Assembly (NCBI GenBank): GCA_015501595.1
Contig: JADNRX010000022.1
Coordinates: 1-64,000, forward strand
Length of the DNA stretch: 64,000 nucleotides
Reading direction: 5' to 3'
DNA from: Hymenopellis radicata
Lineage: Eukaryota; Basidiomycota; Agaricomycetes; Agaricales; Physalacriaceae
The notes beneath the pieces were generated by a model. That model ran no database searches, was not told the DNA's origin, and saw only the letters and a list, made by a program, of their open reading frames with translations. The stretch's first letter is position 1; each line of letters starts with the position of its first letter. Below are positions 54,607-64,000 of the stretch, in pieces. The translations under genes were made by a program, and so were the position numbers.

Positions 54607-57600
54607 CTACCGAGCGGAAGTCGACTGACTAGGATGAGACGGTGTCCGAATGAAAGACTGCGAAGAAGACGGCATCTGCTCGGGGGCATACGCGCGCCCA
54701 TTGGCAGCCCATGGCGGGGGAGGCACAGCAGGCTGGCTCTGCGGCGTCATCTGTTGTTGGGGTGGCGGCGGCTGAGCGGGCTGAGGCGGAGGCGGGTGTT
54801 GGGTCCCAGGCGGGGGCATAACCTGGAACGATCCCTGGTGGTGGCTCTGCGCGGGTAACGGCTGCGCCGCGGGCTTCTGGTCTGGCGACGCATCGCCCAC
54901 TTCCGCTTTCCGCTTCGCGGCCTGCTTATTCGCAGCCGCGCGCACCTTGTCCTGATCCGCTGCCCGCGCTGAAGCGCGTAACGTTTCCATGTCGATTCCC
55001 GGCGCGTTAGCGCCGTGATGTCTTTCCTGTTTCCGCATGAGCTTCGCGTAATCTGTTGAAAAAAATGCAGTGAGGTAAGAACATGATACATCGACAGATG
55101 AAGAACGTACGCAGCCCACACGCATTACACAACGTCCTGGCGCCATCGGGGCCTCGTCGCCATTCCGGCGTCTCACGGATATTGCACGAGTGACATTTTC
55201 CTGGTGGGTTAGCCCGCTGCCCAGACAGAAGATGCGGGATGAGGATTAGTTTAATGAGCAGTCAGAACGAGCTGACACGACTCACGCTTCTTTTCCTGTA
55301 TTTGTTTTTAGTCTGACCAGGTGTCCCATTAACGCCGGCATTGGTCGTCGCAGCGCGTTTCGAGCGAATAAGCTCCATGTCCTGTTCGGCCGTGGACGCG
55401 GGAACCGGGGTCTCAGGAGGCTGCTGAGGCTGAGATTGGATGGGCTGTGCGGGGTGGGTGGAAACCGACATGGAATCAGGTGGGGGCTTGTAGTTCTGTC
55501 AAGAAGCATGAGTAAGAACCAAAATTGCAAGCGGAACAAACGCACGTCAAGATACGGAGAATTTTCGGTTTGATCAGTAATACCATTTTCCTTGGACATG
55601 TCTTCCCAAGGCCGCTTTGGAGGCCGATGGTCGTCGCGTACTGAGGAGGCACTGGACCTGGCGCGTTCGCCTTCAGGATATACTTGACGCCGGAGATCCT
55701 CGAGCAGACGAACGACGCGATTTGCACGGTTCATCATGTCTGCAAGCTCTGTCGGTGAGGGTTGAACAGGGGATTGAGCCATTTGTGCTATGGATAAATG
55801 TTAGACAAAAGGGAGTGATTGATTCTGGAACGTACACCAACGGCTTGCAAAGTGGTAGAGAATGCTACACTGTTCAACAATCTAGGGAACAATGAGAATA
55901 ACGGATACAAGACAAAAGAAGTATTATTACCTCGCGAACTAGAGCATCACCATTATTATTGGGAACAGGTGGCGGATATGAATTGCGCGTATCTAGTTGG
56001 GTAGGAATCAATGCTGTTGTCCTTGGAAACGCTGGCTGAGGCTGAGGCTGGTGTGGTTGTGATTGCGGCTGTGGTGGTGGCGGCGGCGCCTGTTGATGAG
56101 GCGGAGGTTGATGATGGACAAGGTGATTAGATGGTGGAGGTACGTGATTGTGAATTTGTTGAGTATGGTGAGGTGTATGTGGCGGATGATGGTGCAGTGA
56201 CGATGGCGGTACGGCAACTGGAGCGGAAATATGGTTAGGGACAGATTCATACGGGCTTTGAGGGGGCTGATGGGGTGCCGACGAATGATGGACGTGATGA
56301 GACGTGGGCGGCGTATGATGGGTTGTCGGCGTACGATGCGGCGCGACCGGATGATGTTGCTGGCTCTGGATCTGGGAATGATGACTAACTGGCGTATGGT
56401 GTGCTGGAGGTGCCTGATGGACGGGATGGTGTGGCGTAGTAGAATGATGTGCGTGATGAGACGGAGCAGGATGAAGTGAAGATGATGACGAATGATGTGT
56501 GTGGTGGGATGGAGGGGGATGGAGCGAGGAAGATGTCGAATGATGGGACGGCGGAGGCGGGGGAGGATGGGAATGAGGATGAGGATGTGGCTGTGGATGT
56601 TGTGGGACTGGCGCATGATGCACAGCTTGATGAGTGACAGGTGAGTGACTTGGCGGAGCGGGTTGGGAAGCTGGAGGAAGATGCGAAGACATTGACGGAG
56701 GATGGGAGGACGTAGGCGGGGGGTGAGAGGAAGTTGGCGGGGGATGAGAGGAAGTTGGCGGGGCATGCGAGGACATTGGTGGAGGATGCGAGGATACAGA
56801 CGCGTGCGGATGTTCCCAATGTTCTTGAGGCGGATATCCCATATGATGCGGCACGTACGGCTGCTGATACGAGTAATGCATTCGCGGCGCCGGAGGGTGT
56901 ACTGCCGTATACGGGCTTGGCGGCTGCGGCGGGGGCGGCATCGCGGAATACTGGCTCGGCGGCGCGGCTGCCATATACGGCGGTGGATAATGCGGATAGG
57001 ACGGCGGGGGCGGCTGAGTTGGGTAAGAAGAGTACTTTAATGAATGTGGCAAAGCGACTTACAGGAGGGGGACGTGTGTCACGCGGCACATCGACCGAAG
57101 AAGATGACGAGCTCGCTGTCCGAGATCGCTTATGCGGATGCAGATGCGACAGGTCTTCACCACTGCGGGTCGCCGCCGTCGTCGTGCTCATCTGCGCGGA
57201 CAACGGCACGCCCGGCGTCAGATATCCGTTGGTGTCGTGCCGCGACTGGTACTCGACCATTTTGTGCGCGGCCTGATCGTGTCCCGCCGACAACGGCGGC
57301 GTGTGCTGCTGCTGGGGCTGTTCCTGGTGCTGATGGTGGTGCAAAACGGCCGGCGAAATCGAGGTTTGCCCATTCGCGCGTCGCCATTGCTCTGGATGAC
57401 GATTAGAATGGCCTTGAGGCTGAGATGAATTTTCTGCAGAAGATGAAGAAGCAGAGACTGGTGGTGCATTGTGCGAATTAGCAGCCTCGGCACCGTTTTC
57501 CTGCCCGAGCGGTGGTAGTCGTCGGTACGGAAAGTTGAGATCTTTCAGCGACGGTAGACGTCTGTTATCGAACGGTGCAGGCGCATACCGTGAATCCGGC

Positions 57601-57620
57601 ATTGCATGGTGTCCAGCCAT
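54607..57620 (-). CDS. GATA-type zinc-finger transcription factor with a long His/Pro-rich region
   Basis: Five or more exons, start [20 protein letters not shown] at 57620, then [20 protein letters not shown], a motif I associate with basidiomycete NsdD-like factors. Exon 2 (about 55934-57030) encodes roughly 350 residues of His/Pro/Ser/Gln with [13 protein letters not shown] units. Then [20 protein letters not shown] and TKNKYRKRS. The finger is [20 protein letters not shown] plus [20 protein letters not shown]-x2-C-x18-C-x2-C with the intron inside GL|HYA (donor GTACGT). A basic tail ([11 protein letters not shown]) follows, then a Pro/Gln-rich end. The protein binds GATA sites and probably regulates development or metabolism. 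In the opposite frames the repeat stays open, giving misleading ORFs. Confidence 0.85.
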
Positions 57621-59695
57621 GGACGAGATCGAGCGGACGAAAAACGAGATCAGGGCGAGGCCTCTCTGCAATCTAGTTATTTGTATCTGCCGAGGTCCAC
57701 GGATCTGGCGATGCCTACAAGTCAGCCAAAAGCCAATAATTCAATCATTTCTTGTAAGAGACAAAACCCACCTCACAAAGGCAAACGAACAAAGACGTCT
57801 GAATCAGTCGTCGTCAACGTCGTCCAGCAACAGCACTTGCGACCTTCACGTGCACCAATTCCAGCAACGTCGAACAACTCGCACGACGAAAAAAAGCCAA
57901 GCAGGCAGTCTGCACCCAGCTCTGATGGTGGATTGAAAGCAACCAACAACTCGAAAGCCACCAGCTCTGTAAAGCCCCCGCTCGGCCAGATCTCACACCA
58001 GTCGGAGTTAGGTAATAAAAATAATAATAAAATCCCATTCAAAACGCCTCTCACAGCCCCCCACGATGCGCCGTACAAGGTTCGCTCACACCTGCTTTGT
58101 ACTTGACAGTCGTCGCTGCCAAGCGCGCGCCCAAGTTCTCCTCCAGTTCACGCAATCTGTGATCCTCTTCGGGCGTATCTCAGATCGATTGTGAACCTTC
58201 CTTACGTGACACGAGGGCCCTCGAAGCTCTCTCTATTCATCTCATCATGAGAAAGGTAAATCTACACTCGACGTTCACTCCTCCCGCCTCCCGCCCCTTC
58301 CGACATCCCCTCCCTCCTCCATGTCCAACCCCTCTGTTTCACGCTTAGCGCCTCTCTCTCCATTCTCCCCTTCACGTGTTCCCTATACTAGTTCCTTGAT
58401 TACGATCCAACCATTTGATCCAAGATCTCCCAGATCTATCCGTGGAATTTGCCGAATCTCGTATCTATTCTGTCCACACCTCTCACCCTGTGGCGAGGTG
58501 GTGGCGTTGCTGCGCTCAGTATTCAATGCTCAAAACTGCCGGCCCGTGGCGCTATCGAGGTAACACTTATCTCAATACAATGTGCAGCGTGCGCGTTGCC
58601 ATCACTTATGTTGGCGTGTGCATACATCCTTCCCGCCCCAACAACCCTCCGGAAACCCAGGTGAAGCAATTTAAGGGTGCCCGACGCGACGCGTCTTCCA
58701 GCTCGCTTTCCGCGGAGTCCGACTAAATTGACTGTGTAACTAAATGATGCCGCCGTATTCGAGCCTGTTTATACATCTCTGTTTCAACTAGAACCCTCTC
58801 AGGTCATCATAGACAAAGCAACTTGGTCCCGGCACATTCCATGTTCCTTCCTTTCTCTACCTATTCCGGACCGACAATGCATTCCACGTCCACCTATATC
58901 AAGGCATCGCGCACCCGGCGTTCAGTGTCGGGTATAGCAGACAATAGTAGTTTGAGTTCACCACGGTTCTTGCCATGCGCCGGGCCGAGACCTCTGCTCT
59001 GCTGGCATCCACTGACTGGCGCGGGCGTGCGGGGTACCACCTTGTCGGAAGGGACTGGGGTGTGTTCACTTTACGTCCATTCCTCCAGTTCACTTCTCCG
59101 GCTTGACAATCGCGACGACACCTGCAAGTGTCTCATCTAGATATAAGCGGAAGGTACAACACTTTCTTGAATCTTCGGACCCCCGATTTGACAATAGCGT
59201 GTCCACAGAATCACGGAAATGAACGAGTGGACACGCAGCATGAACAATAGGATTGAGTAAACACGCGAATCGAGTTTCTCCGCATGACGAAGATCCAGCC
59301 GTGTCATATGCAAGGAACACGTACAAGCAAACATTGAACAGCCCTGCCATGCATGAATTTAGCCACCGTCCATGTGCCATAAAGTGTATGATGAATCTGA
59401 ACGCTTGCACGCAGCAACTAACGCCACGATCGCTCGAAGTTGATGTTCGCGGATGGATTGCACATGAGGAGATCAGACGATCTCGTGGGAGGATTCGATC
59501 GATACCTAGTGTACAAAAAAACTCAGATTGGGACGCGATTTCATCAATAGACGCGCTAGAAAGTCCAAGGACGACACCTAAGGCTATAGTGCACAGCTCA
59601 GATTAGCTGGCCGGACCATTACCATCTCACAATGCCCATCCGATCGTGCAACGGTGCTTATAAACGCAAGATCCAATCAGGTCGATTGACTCTGT
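57621..59695. other. Long intergenic region upstream of the GATA gene
   Basis: Includes the 5' region of the GATA gene. Plus-strand frames at 57606-58106 and 58321-58726 are open but low-complexity or unsupported. ATGAGAAAGGTAAAT at about 58247 resembles a tiny first exon with a donor, and a frame ending ARRDASSSSLSAESD (58726) could be a C-terminus, but I cannot join them. Confidence 0.35.
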
Positions 59696-60260
59696 TTAAC
59701 GAGGACCATTCAACAACTCGTTGAGAAGCGCAGCGCACTCTTTCCTCGCTTCGGCTTTTTGCTCGCGAATAACCTTGAGCTCCGCATCTCTCTTCTGCGA
59801 AATCTGCTGCTCATCGGAGAGAAGGAGCAAGAGCTTGAGGGAGTGTGTTATGGCAAGGAGGGAATTCGCAGCGCGGACCTACGCACACCACATGAGAGTG
59901 CAAAGATAGATCAGGCCGGAGAAATACCGCACCATGGACTCTGCCCGAGATTGAGCTTGGAATGCCTCTTGTGCCATGCGGAACTTGTCCTTGTCTCCAA
60001 TCTGCCGGAAGCCCATTGAGTCAATGTACTGTCCCCCGATGAGAAAGCAAAGAACACACAGAAGCAAGGCTGACGAGATCGACCATGCCGTCTACGAGGG
60101 TCTCGATTTCGGTATCAACGCGCTTGTTCCATTCATTCTCGATGTTGTCCAGGTATTCAGCAGAGTTTTGTTCAGAGAGATTCTGGGGTGCACGGTTGTG
60201 CAATTTCGCAGTCGGCAGCGCCGACGGGCGGGAAACGTCGGTCTGGGGGACTTCAGACAT
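59696..60260 (-). CDS. MED22: Mediator complex subunit 22
   Basis: MSEVPQTDVSRPSALPTAKL starts at 60260. Exon 1 includes EYLDNIENEWNKRVDTEIET and LVDGMVDLVSLASV. After introns come GDKDKFRMAQEAFQAQSRAE, SMVRAANSLL, ITHSLKLLLLLSDEQQISQK and a C-terminal helix KAEARKECAALLNELLNGPR. The length of about 145 residues, the coiled-coil make-up and the motifs match Med22/Srb6, a head-module subunit that links Mediator to RNA polymerase II. Divergently transcribed from TGS1 with 107 bases between starts. Confidence 0.8.
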
Positions 60261-60367
60261 TACGCGATCATGGTGGTTGACTGCAGACCGAGCTGCCTTT
60301 CTGGGATGCGCCTCACGCTCGCTACCGTTTTTGGACGCAGCGCGATCGCTCTTCGTTTATCACTGTC
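60261..60367. promoter_or_regulatory. Bidirectional promoter between MED22 and TGS1
   Basis: Only 107 bases separate the two start codons, so both core promoters must overlap here or extend into each other's 5' UTR. No TATA box is obvious; the stretch includes GC-rich CGCTCGCTACCG and GACGCAGCGCGATCG. Confidence 0.5.
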
Positions 60368-61595
60368 ATGGGTAAAAACCGAAAACGCGCCACGCCGTTC
60401 AGCGGGCTCTCGGCGTTTGTCCAGCAGGCTTTTGGCTCGTCTGCAGAAAGTCCAGCTGAGAGCTCCACGGCCGCCTTCAATGAACCACCGCCAAAAAGAG
60501 CCAGATTGGACGAAGGAACCGTTTCAACACAGAGGGAAGAGACGGAACAAAATCAGCCACAGTGGATAAAAAAGTACGATGCCACAGGCCTGGTACCGCA
60601 CTACGAGCATCTTGCCGATGTCCCAGAGCATCTACAAAAATGTTAGTTTCCATACAAGTCATTGGTATAGTAATGAAGAATTAAATACATCCAGATTTCT
60701 GGCAACGGACACGGTTCTTTTCTCTCTACTCCACACTGCCGGGATGTCTCCTCGACGAGGAAGGCTGGTACAGCGTCACTCCAGAGCTCATCGCCGACCA
60801 AATTGCGGAACGGTGTCGCTGCGACACCATCCTCGACGCGTTCTGCGGCGTCGGCGGAAACGCCATCGCATTCGCGAAAACATGCCAAAGAGGTGTGTAC
60901 TTGATCCACCGCGGACTCTCATTCATTCCCCGTGTTACTCCTCATCACTCCCGCCAGTCATCGCGCTCGACACGTCCCCCATCCGCCTGGCTCTCGCGCG
61001 GCATAATGCTCAAATTTACGGCGTCGCCGAACGCATAGAGTTCATATTAACCGACTATGTATCCTTTGCCACGTCCCTCCCACAAAGCAACACGCGCAAA
61101 ATCGACGTGGTTTTCCTCAGTCCGCCTTGGGGCGGACCGTCTTACCTCTCCGGAACCCCATCTCCCACCAAGGAGGCCGGCCCTGACACAGACCCACCCC
61201 CATTTTCACTTTCTGCCATCCAGCCCATTCACGGTGCAGACCTCTTCCACCTAACGCGCAAGATAACGCCCAACGTGGCGTATTACCTCCCCCGTAACTC
61301 GGACTTGGACGAAATAGGCGCCCTGGTAAAGTCTGATGCCAAGGAGTATATCGAGGTGGAGGAAGAGTGGATGGGCAATAAGCTTAAGGCGCTCACATGT
61401 TATTTCGGGGGCCTGGTTGATGGGCAGGGTGAGATCTTCCAGAAAGCAGCTCCTACTGGCGATCGCCTCCGATCGCCTCTCGGAGCCTACCTGCAGGTGT
61501 CATCGACGCCGGCTCCGCCGGCTGTGGGCGCCGCCTGCTGCTCCGCCTCCGGCTGCTGCAGAGCATTTGGGGTATCTACCGGTAGAGGTTCATGA
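60368..61595 (+). CDS. TGS1: Trimethylguanosine synthase (snRNA cap hypermethylase)
   Basis: Three exons. MGKNRKRATPFSGLSAFVQQ starts at 60368 and leads to WIKKYDATGLVPHYEHLADV. Exon 2 has YFWQRTRFFSLYSTLPGCLL, then EGWYSVTPELIADQIAERCR and TILDAFCGVGGNAIAFA (SAM motif I). Exon 3 has VIALDTSPIRLALARHNAQI, YGVAERIEFILTDYVSFA and VVFLSPPWGGPSYL. The SPPW catalytic motif and its Trp, which stacks on m7G, are diagnostic. The enzyme adds two methyls to the m7G cap of U snRNAs and snoRNAs, in the nucleus. The C-terminal 40 residues after KAAPTGD are Cys/Ala/Ser-rich and read into repeat-like DNA, so the true end may have been altered. Confidence 0.9.
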
Positions 61596-61950
61596 CCTAT
61601 AGGTTGTATTTGAGTGCTCCTGCAGGTAACATCCTTGTGCACCTGCAGGTCACTTCTGAACAGTCCTACAGGTCATACCCCACCACTCCTATAGGTAAGA
61701 CTATCCAACACTCCTACAGGTAACATTTGAGCATGCCTACAGGTAGCATCCTCAGGCTCCTACAGGTAACATATGAAAGCACCTGTAGGTAACGTCCGAA
61801 TATACCTGTAGGTAGTGTCTGAATATACCTGTAGGTAACATCCGAGTATACCTGTAGGTAACGTCTGAATTCACCTGTAGGTAGCATCTGAATACACCTA
61901 CAGGTAACGTTTCAACGCACCTACAGGTACTTATGCTTTTGCACCTGTAT
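61488..61950. repeat. 23-bp minisatellite built on a palindromic ACCTryAGGT core
   Basis: About fourteen units between 61617 and 61950 at a spacing near 23 bp. Each carries CCTGTAGGTAAC, CCTACAGGTAAC or a one-base variant. Cores also occur at 61489 (ACCTGCAGGT) and 61596 (ACCTATAGGT), inside and at the end of TGS1. The core is its own reverse complement, and units switch between CCTACAGGT and CCTGTAGGT along the array. Confidence 0.85.
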
Positions 61951-61965
61951 GCTTCAGCAAAAAGT

Positions 61966-62024
61966 CGCGATGACGTAGATGAATCCGAGTTTCGGCTCAC
62001 CAGTCGGATTCATTGATGTCATTA
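61966..62024. repeat. Imperfect hairpin at the end of the minisatellite
   Basis: ATGACGTAGATGAATCCGA and TCGGATTCATTGATGTCAT are inverted repeats of 19 bp with few mismatches, separated by a 15-base loop. May be a terminal inverted repeat remnant. Confidence 0.5.
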
Positions 62025-62507
62025 TAACCCTAACCACAGCTCAAGCTCTGTCAGTACCACCACCTAGTCGCAACGCGAAGCACTTGACCAGAACAACTAC
62101 AGCCTTCGATGGTGGTGTCTGTGCGTGTCTTTTCCAGGTCTTTTTTGTCTTTCAAAATCCGACTAAACTTTCTTCTTTAGAGCTGCCAGCAGCGTGTTTT
62201 CCATCACCACCACCACCACCACGAACTCCTCGCATCTCCATAAGATGGCCAGCAACGATTTGGGGATGCTGACAACTATAAACCGATGGATTTGACTCAT
62301 TCGGTACTTCACTTAGCGCCAACCATGTTACATGCCCGAACCGGGCACCTTGCGGCCTTCAATACCGCAGAGCCAGGTTCCTGTTCCTCCGCGCCGACGT
62401 ATTCACTGCCTCTGGTGGCGATTTTAGGAGTTCCATCGTGTAGGGTGGGGGTTACGGCGGTTTTGAGCGTGGAATCGGGATCGGGAGCGCTGTGGCGGGA
62501 ATGTGGA

Positions 62508-63165
62508 CGGTAGGACTGGGTTGGCTGGTCCATTTTTTAGTGGGTTTTATCCTCGCAGCTCTCTGGGGGCACACGCGGACTTACGTACTCGCAGCTTCTC
62601 GCCATCTGTGTTGTTCTCAACATGTCCTTTATCGGCAGCAGCGGGAGTGTAGGCGCTGGAGCGGGACTGGGGGCCCAGATTGACCCATCCTCTTGTGAGG
62701 TGCATCCTCCAATTTGTCGGAGGGCAGACGCTGACTCTCGAACATATACAGTTTCTCTGTCTCTATAGAACTCGACCTTGGATTTAGAGTGCTGGCGCAG
62801 GATTAGATGTCCCGAGCGGCTCTTCTTCAGCGAGCTGAGCCTCCTTCATTCCCCGAGGACACTCACTCACTCTCGGACGTGCAGCGTCTCTGCGTCTTGC
62901 GGCCTCCGGAATGGTAATCTCTGGTAATACGAGTGGGCACGGCAGCCAGCCCGTATGCCCGAGTCCAGTTGATTTCCTCTGTGGTGCATCCACAAATGTT
63001 TCTGACGGTGCTTGTTGACACTCAGAAACTCAGCGTCACTGCGCCGTTGTGAACAAGACATCAGTTTATGTGGCGGGGGCTGTGGGCGCTACGGCGGGAC
63101 TGAATGCCCGAATTGAGCTGTTTTAGTCTAAGGTGCATCCTCAAATGTTCCGAGGGCACACGTTG
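62508..63165. repeat. Four diverged copies of a ~60-bp dispersed repeat
   Basis: Related segments at about 62540-62585, 62695-62735, 62975-63025 and 63130-63165. All resemble GGTGCATCCTCAAATGTT followed by CCGAGGGCACACGTTGACTT. Two are preceded by a further shared stretch with GCGGGACTG..GCCC..ATTGA. They are not strictly tandem. The interval holds no convincing gene. Confidence 0.6.
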
Positions 63166-63410
63166 ACTTGGGGACACACAGCCTTAATGCGTTTTTGTAT
63201 GTCTAGGACATCCTGTTTCCAACTGGAATACCGAGTCGACCTCTCGTTCCCAAGATCGTCTCTCCTACCAATGTCATGGAGCTCACGCATACAGAAACCA
63301 TGCGTTTCGATGATTGAATGGTCTCGTGTATATCATAAATGCTGTATTTTTTCCCTAAAATATAATGCTGAATTGATCACAGCCCCATCTATTCCTCCTA
63401 CGAAAAATGC

Positions 63411-64000
63411 ATGTTAATGCTAGGCCGTGCAATATCTCATCTGGAGCATGCGGATGACATGGTCATTGTCTCTCGGTCATGGCGGGGTCTACGTCGACAT
63501 CTCTGTCGGCTGAAGGTCTGGTGCAAGGCCAATATGTTGGACGGTTCCAAGTCTCGTGCGATGGTCTTTGGCCGTGCATCTTATAAAGATCTCGAACAGC
63601 TTTTTCTCGATGGGATGGCGATACCTTACGCGTCATCCCACAAGTATGTCGCCGGTTGACCACCCGCAATATCTTTGCAGACCACTGTGAGGTGAAGGCA
63701 GATGCTGCTCATGCTGCTTCGAGGACTGGAGTATTTGGAACTAGTGGGCAGAGGTCGTATGCCGCCGGAGCTTGGTATTCAACTCTTTCCCTCCTTGGTG
63801 GACTGTCACCACGCCTGACGTCGATTTGGGTGCATTGGCCTCCCTGGAGGGTGTTCAGAAGGCTTGCCTCAGACGGATCATGGGGCTTGGGTCACAGTCG
63901 ATACGCAGTGTCCTATTCACCGAGACCGTGCTGCAGCCTCTTAAGTATCGCCGTGTCATCTTGACGCTGCAATATTTGTGTTATCTTCTGTCTTTGCCTC
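63411..64000 (+). mobile_element. Non-LTR retrotransposon (LINE) fragment, reverse-transcriptase region, truncated by the window edge
   Basis: The frame includes HADDMVIVSRSWRGLRRHL, the catalytic ADD box of a reverse transcriptase, then WCKANMLDGSKSRAMVFGRA. Frames with TTRNIFADHCEVKADAAHAA and, after shifts, DLGALASLEGVQKACLRRIM followed by GLGSQSIRSVLFTETVLQPL, YRRVILTLQYLCYLLSLP match the thumb and connecting region typical of basidiomycete LINEs. Several frameshifts show that it is inactive. The 5' portion is absent or too decayed to see; the 3' part lies beyond 64000. Confidence 0.8.

Noticed and set aside
56008..57406. Long open frames on both strands opposite the GATA gene
   Set aside because: They arise from the biased His/Pro/Ser codons of the real exon; the translated products are Arg/Met or Ile/Arg low-complexity and have no domains.

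Overview
The window is nuclear DNA from a filamentous basidiomycete, most likely a mushroom-forming agaricomycete. Genes are broken by many short GT..AG introns of about 45-60 bases. There is a spliceosomal U2 snRNA, a family of basidiomycete-style F-box/LRR genes, a GATA factor, Mediator, TGS1, dynactin Arp10 and SLC25 carrier genes, and a LINE remnant. No bacterial, plasmid or CRISPR features were seen. Exon joins were read by eye, so coordinates of multi-exon genes are outer limits.

Layout. 1-1.7 kb: no recognised gene, one minisatellite. 1.7-4.7 kb: peroxisomal adenine nucleotide carrier (minus) and a Methyltransf_16 protein methyltransferase (plus). 4.97-16.55 kb: left copy of a segmental duplication holding two F-box genes, a zinc-finger gene, a U2 snRNA and an amidase. 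It is bracketed by the methyltransferase gene and a partial direct copy of its 3' half. 17.1-29.6 kb: single-copy block with Arp10, a PB1-like protein, a predicted membrane protein, a divergent F-box gene carrying an intron-like inverted-repeat element, and a BRD7/9-type bromodomain gene. 29.6-41.1 kb: right, inverted copy of the duplication, with a MYND-finger gene that the left copy lacks. 41.1-53.4 kb: F-box and carboxypeptidase S remnants, an F-box gene, a decayed NmrA-like gene, a DUF5071-like gene, tandem enoyl-CoA hydratase/isomerase genes (the second decayed) and a TauD/TfdA dioxygenase. 54.6-64 kb: GATA factor, divergent MED22/TGS1 pair, a palindromic 23-bp minisatellite, dispersed repeats and a LINE cut by the window edge.

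The most striking feature is the 11.6-kb duplication. Read on the minus strand, the left copy is the right copy (about 29565-41125) circularly permuted. The two ends of the donor segment are fused at 9594-9597 through a 4-bp microhomology, and the F-box region is present on both sides. That is the arrangement expected if a circular intermediate (extrachromosomal circle) integrated by homologous recombination, although tandem duplication plus inversion is also possible. The duplication gave the locus two U2 genes that differ over about 168 nt only by a CU insertion just after the branch-site recognition segment. Several short inverted-repeat elements are present in one arm and absent from the other, so they are younger than the duplication.

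Functional links are modest: a peroxisomal ATP carrier and an enoyl-CoA hydratase/isomerase (fatty-acid oxidation), and U2 snRNA genes with the cap hypermethylase TGS1. Nothing suggests a secondary-metabolite cluster.
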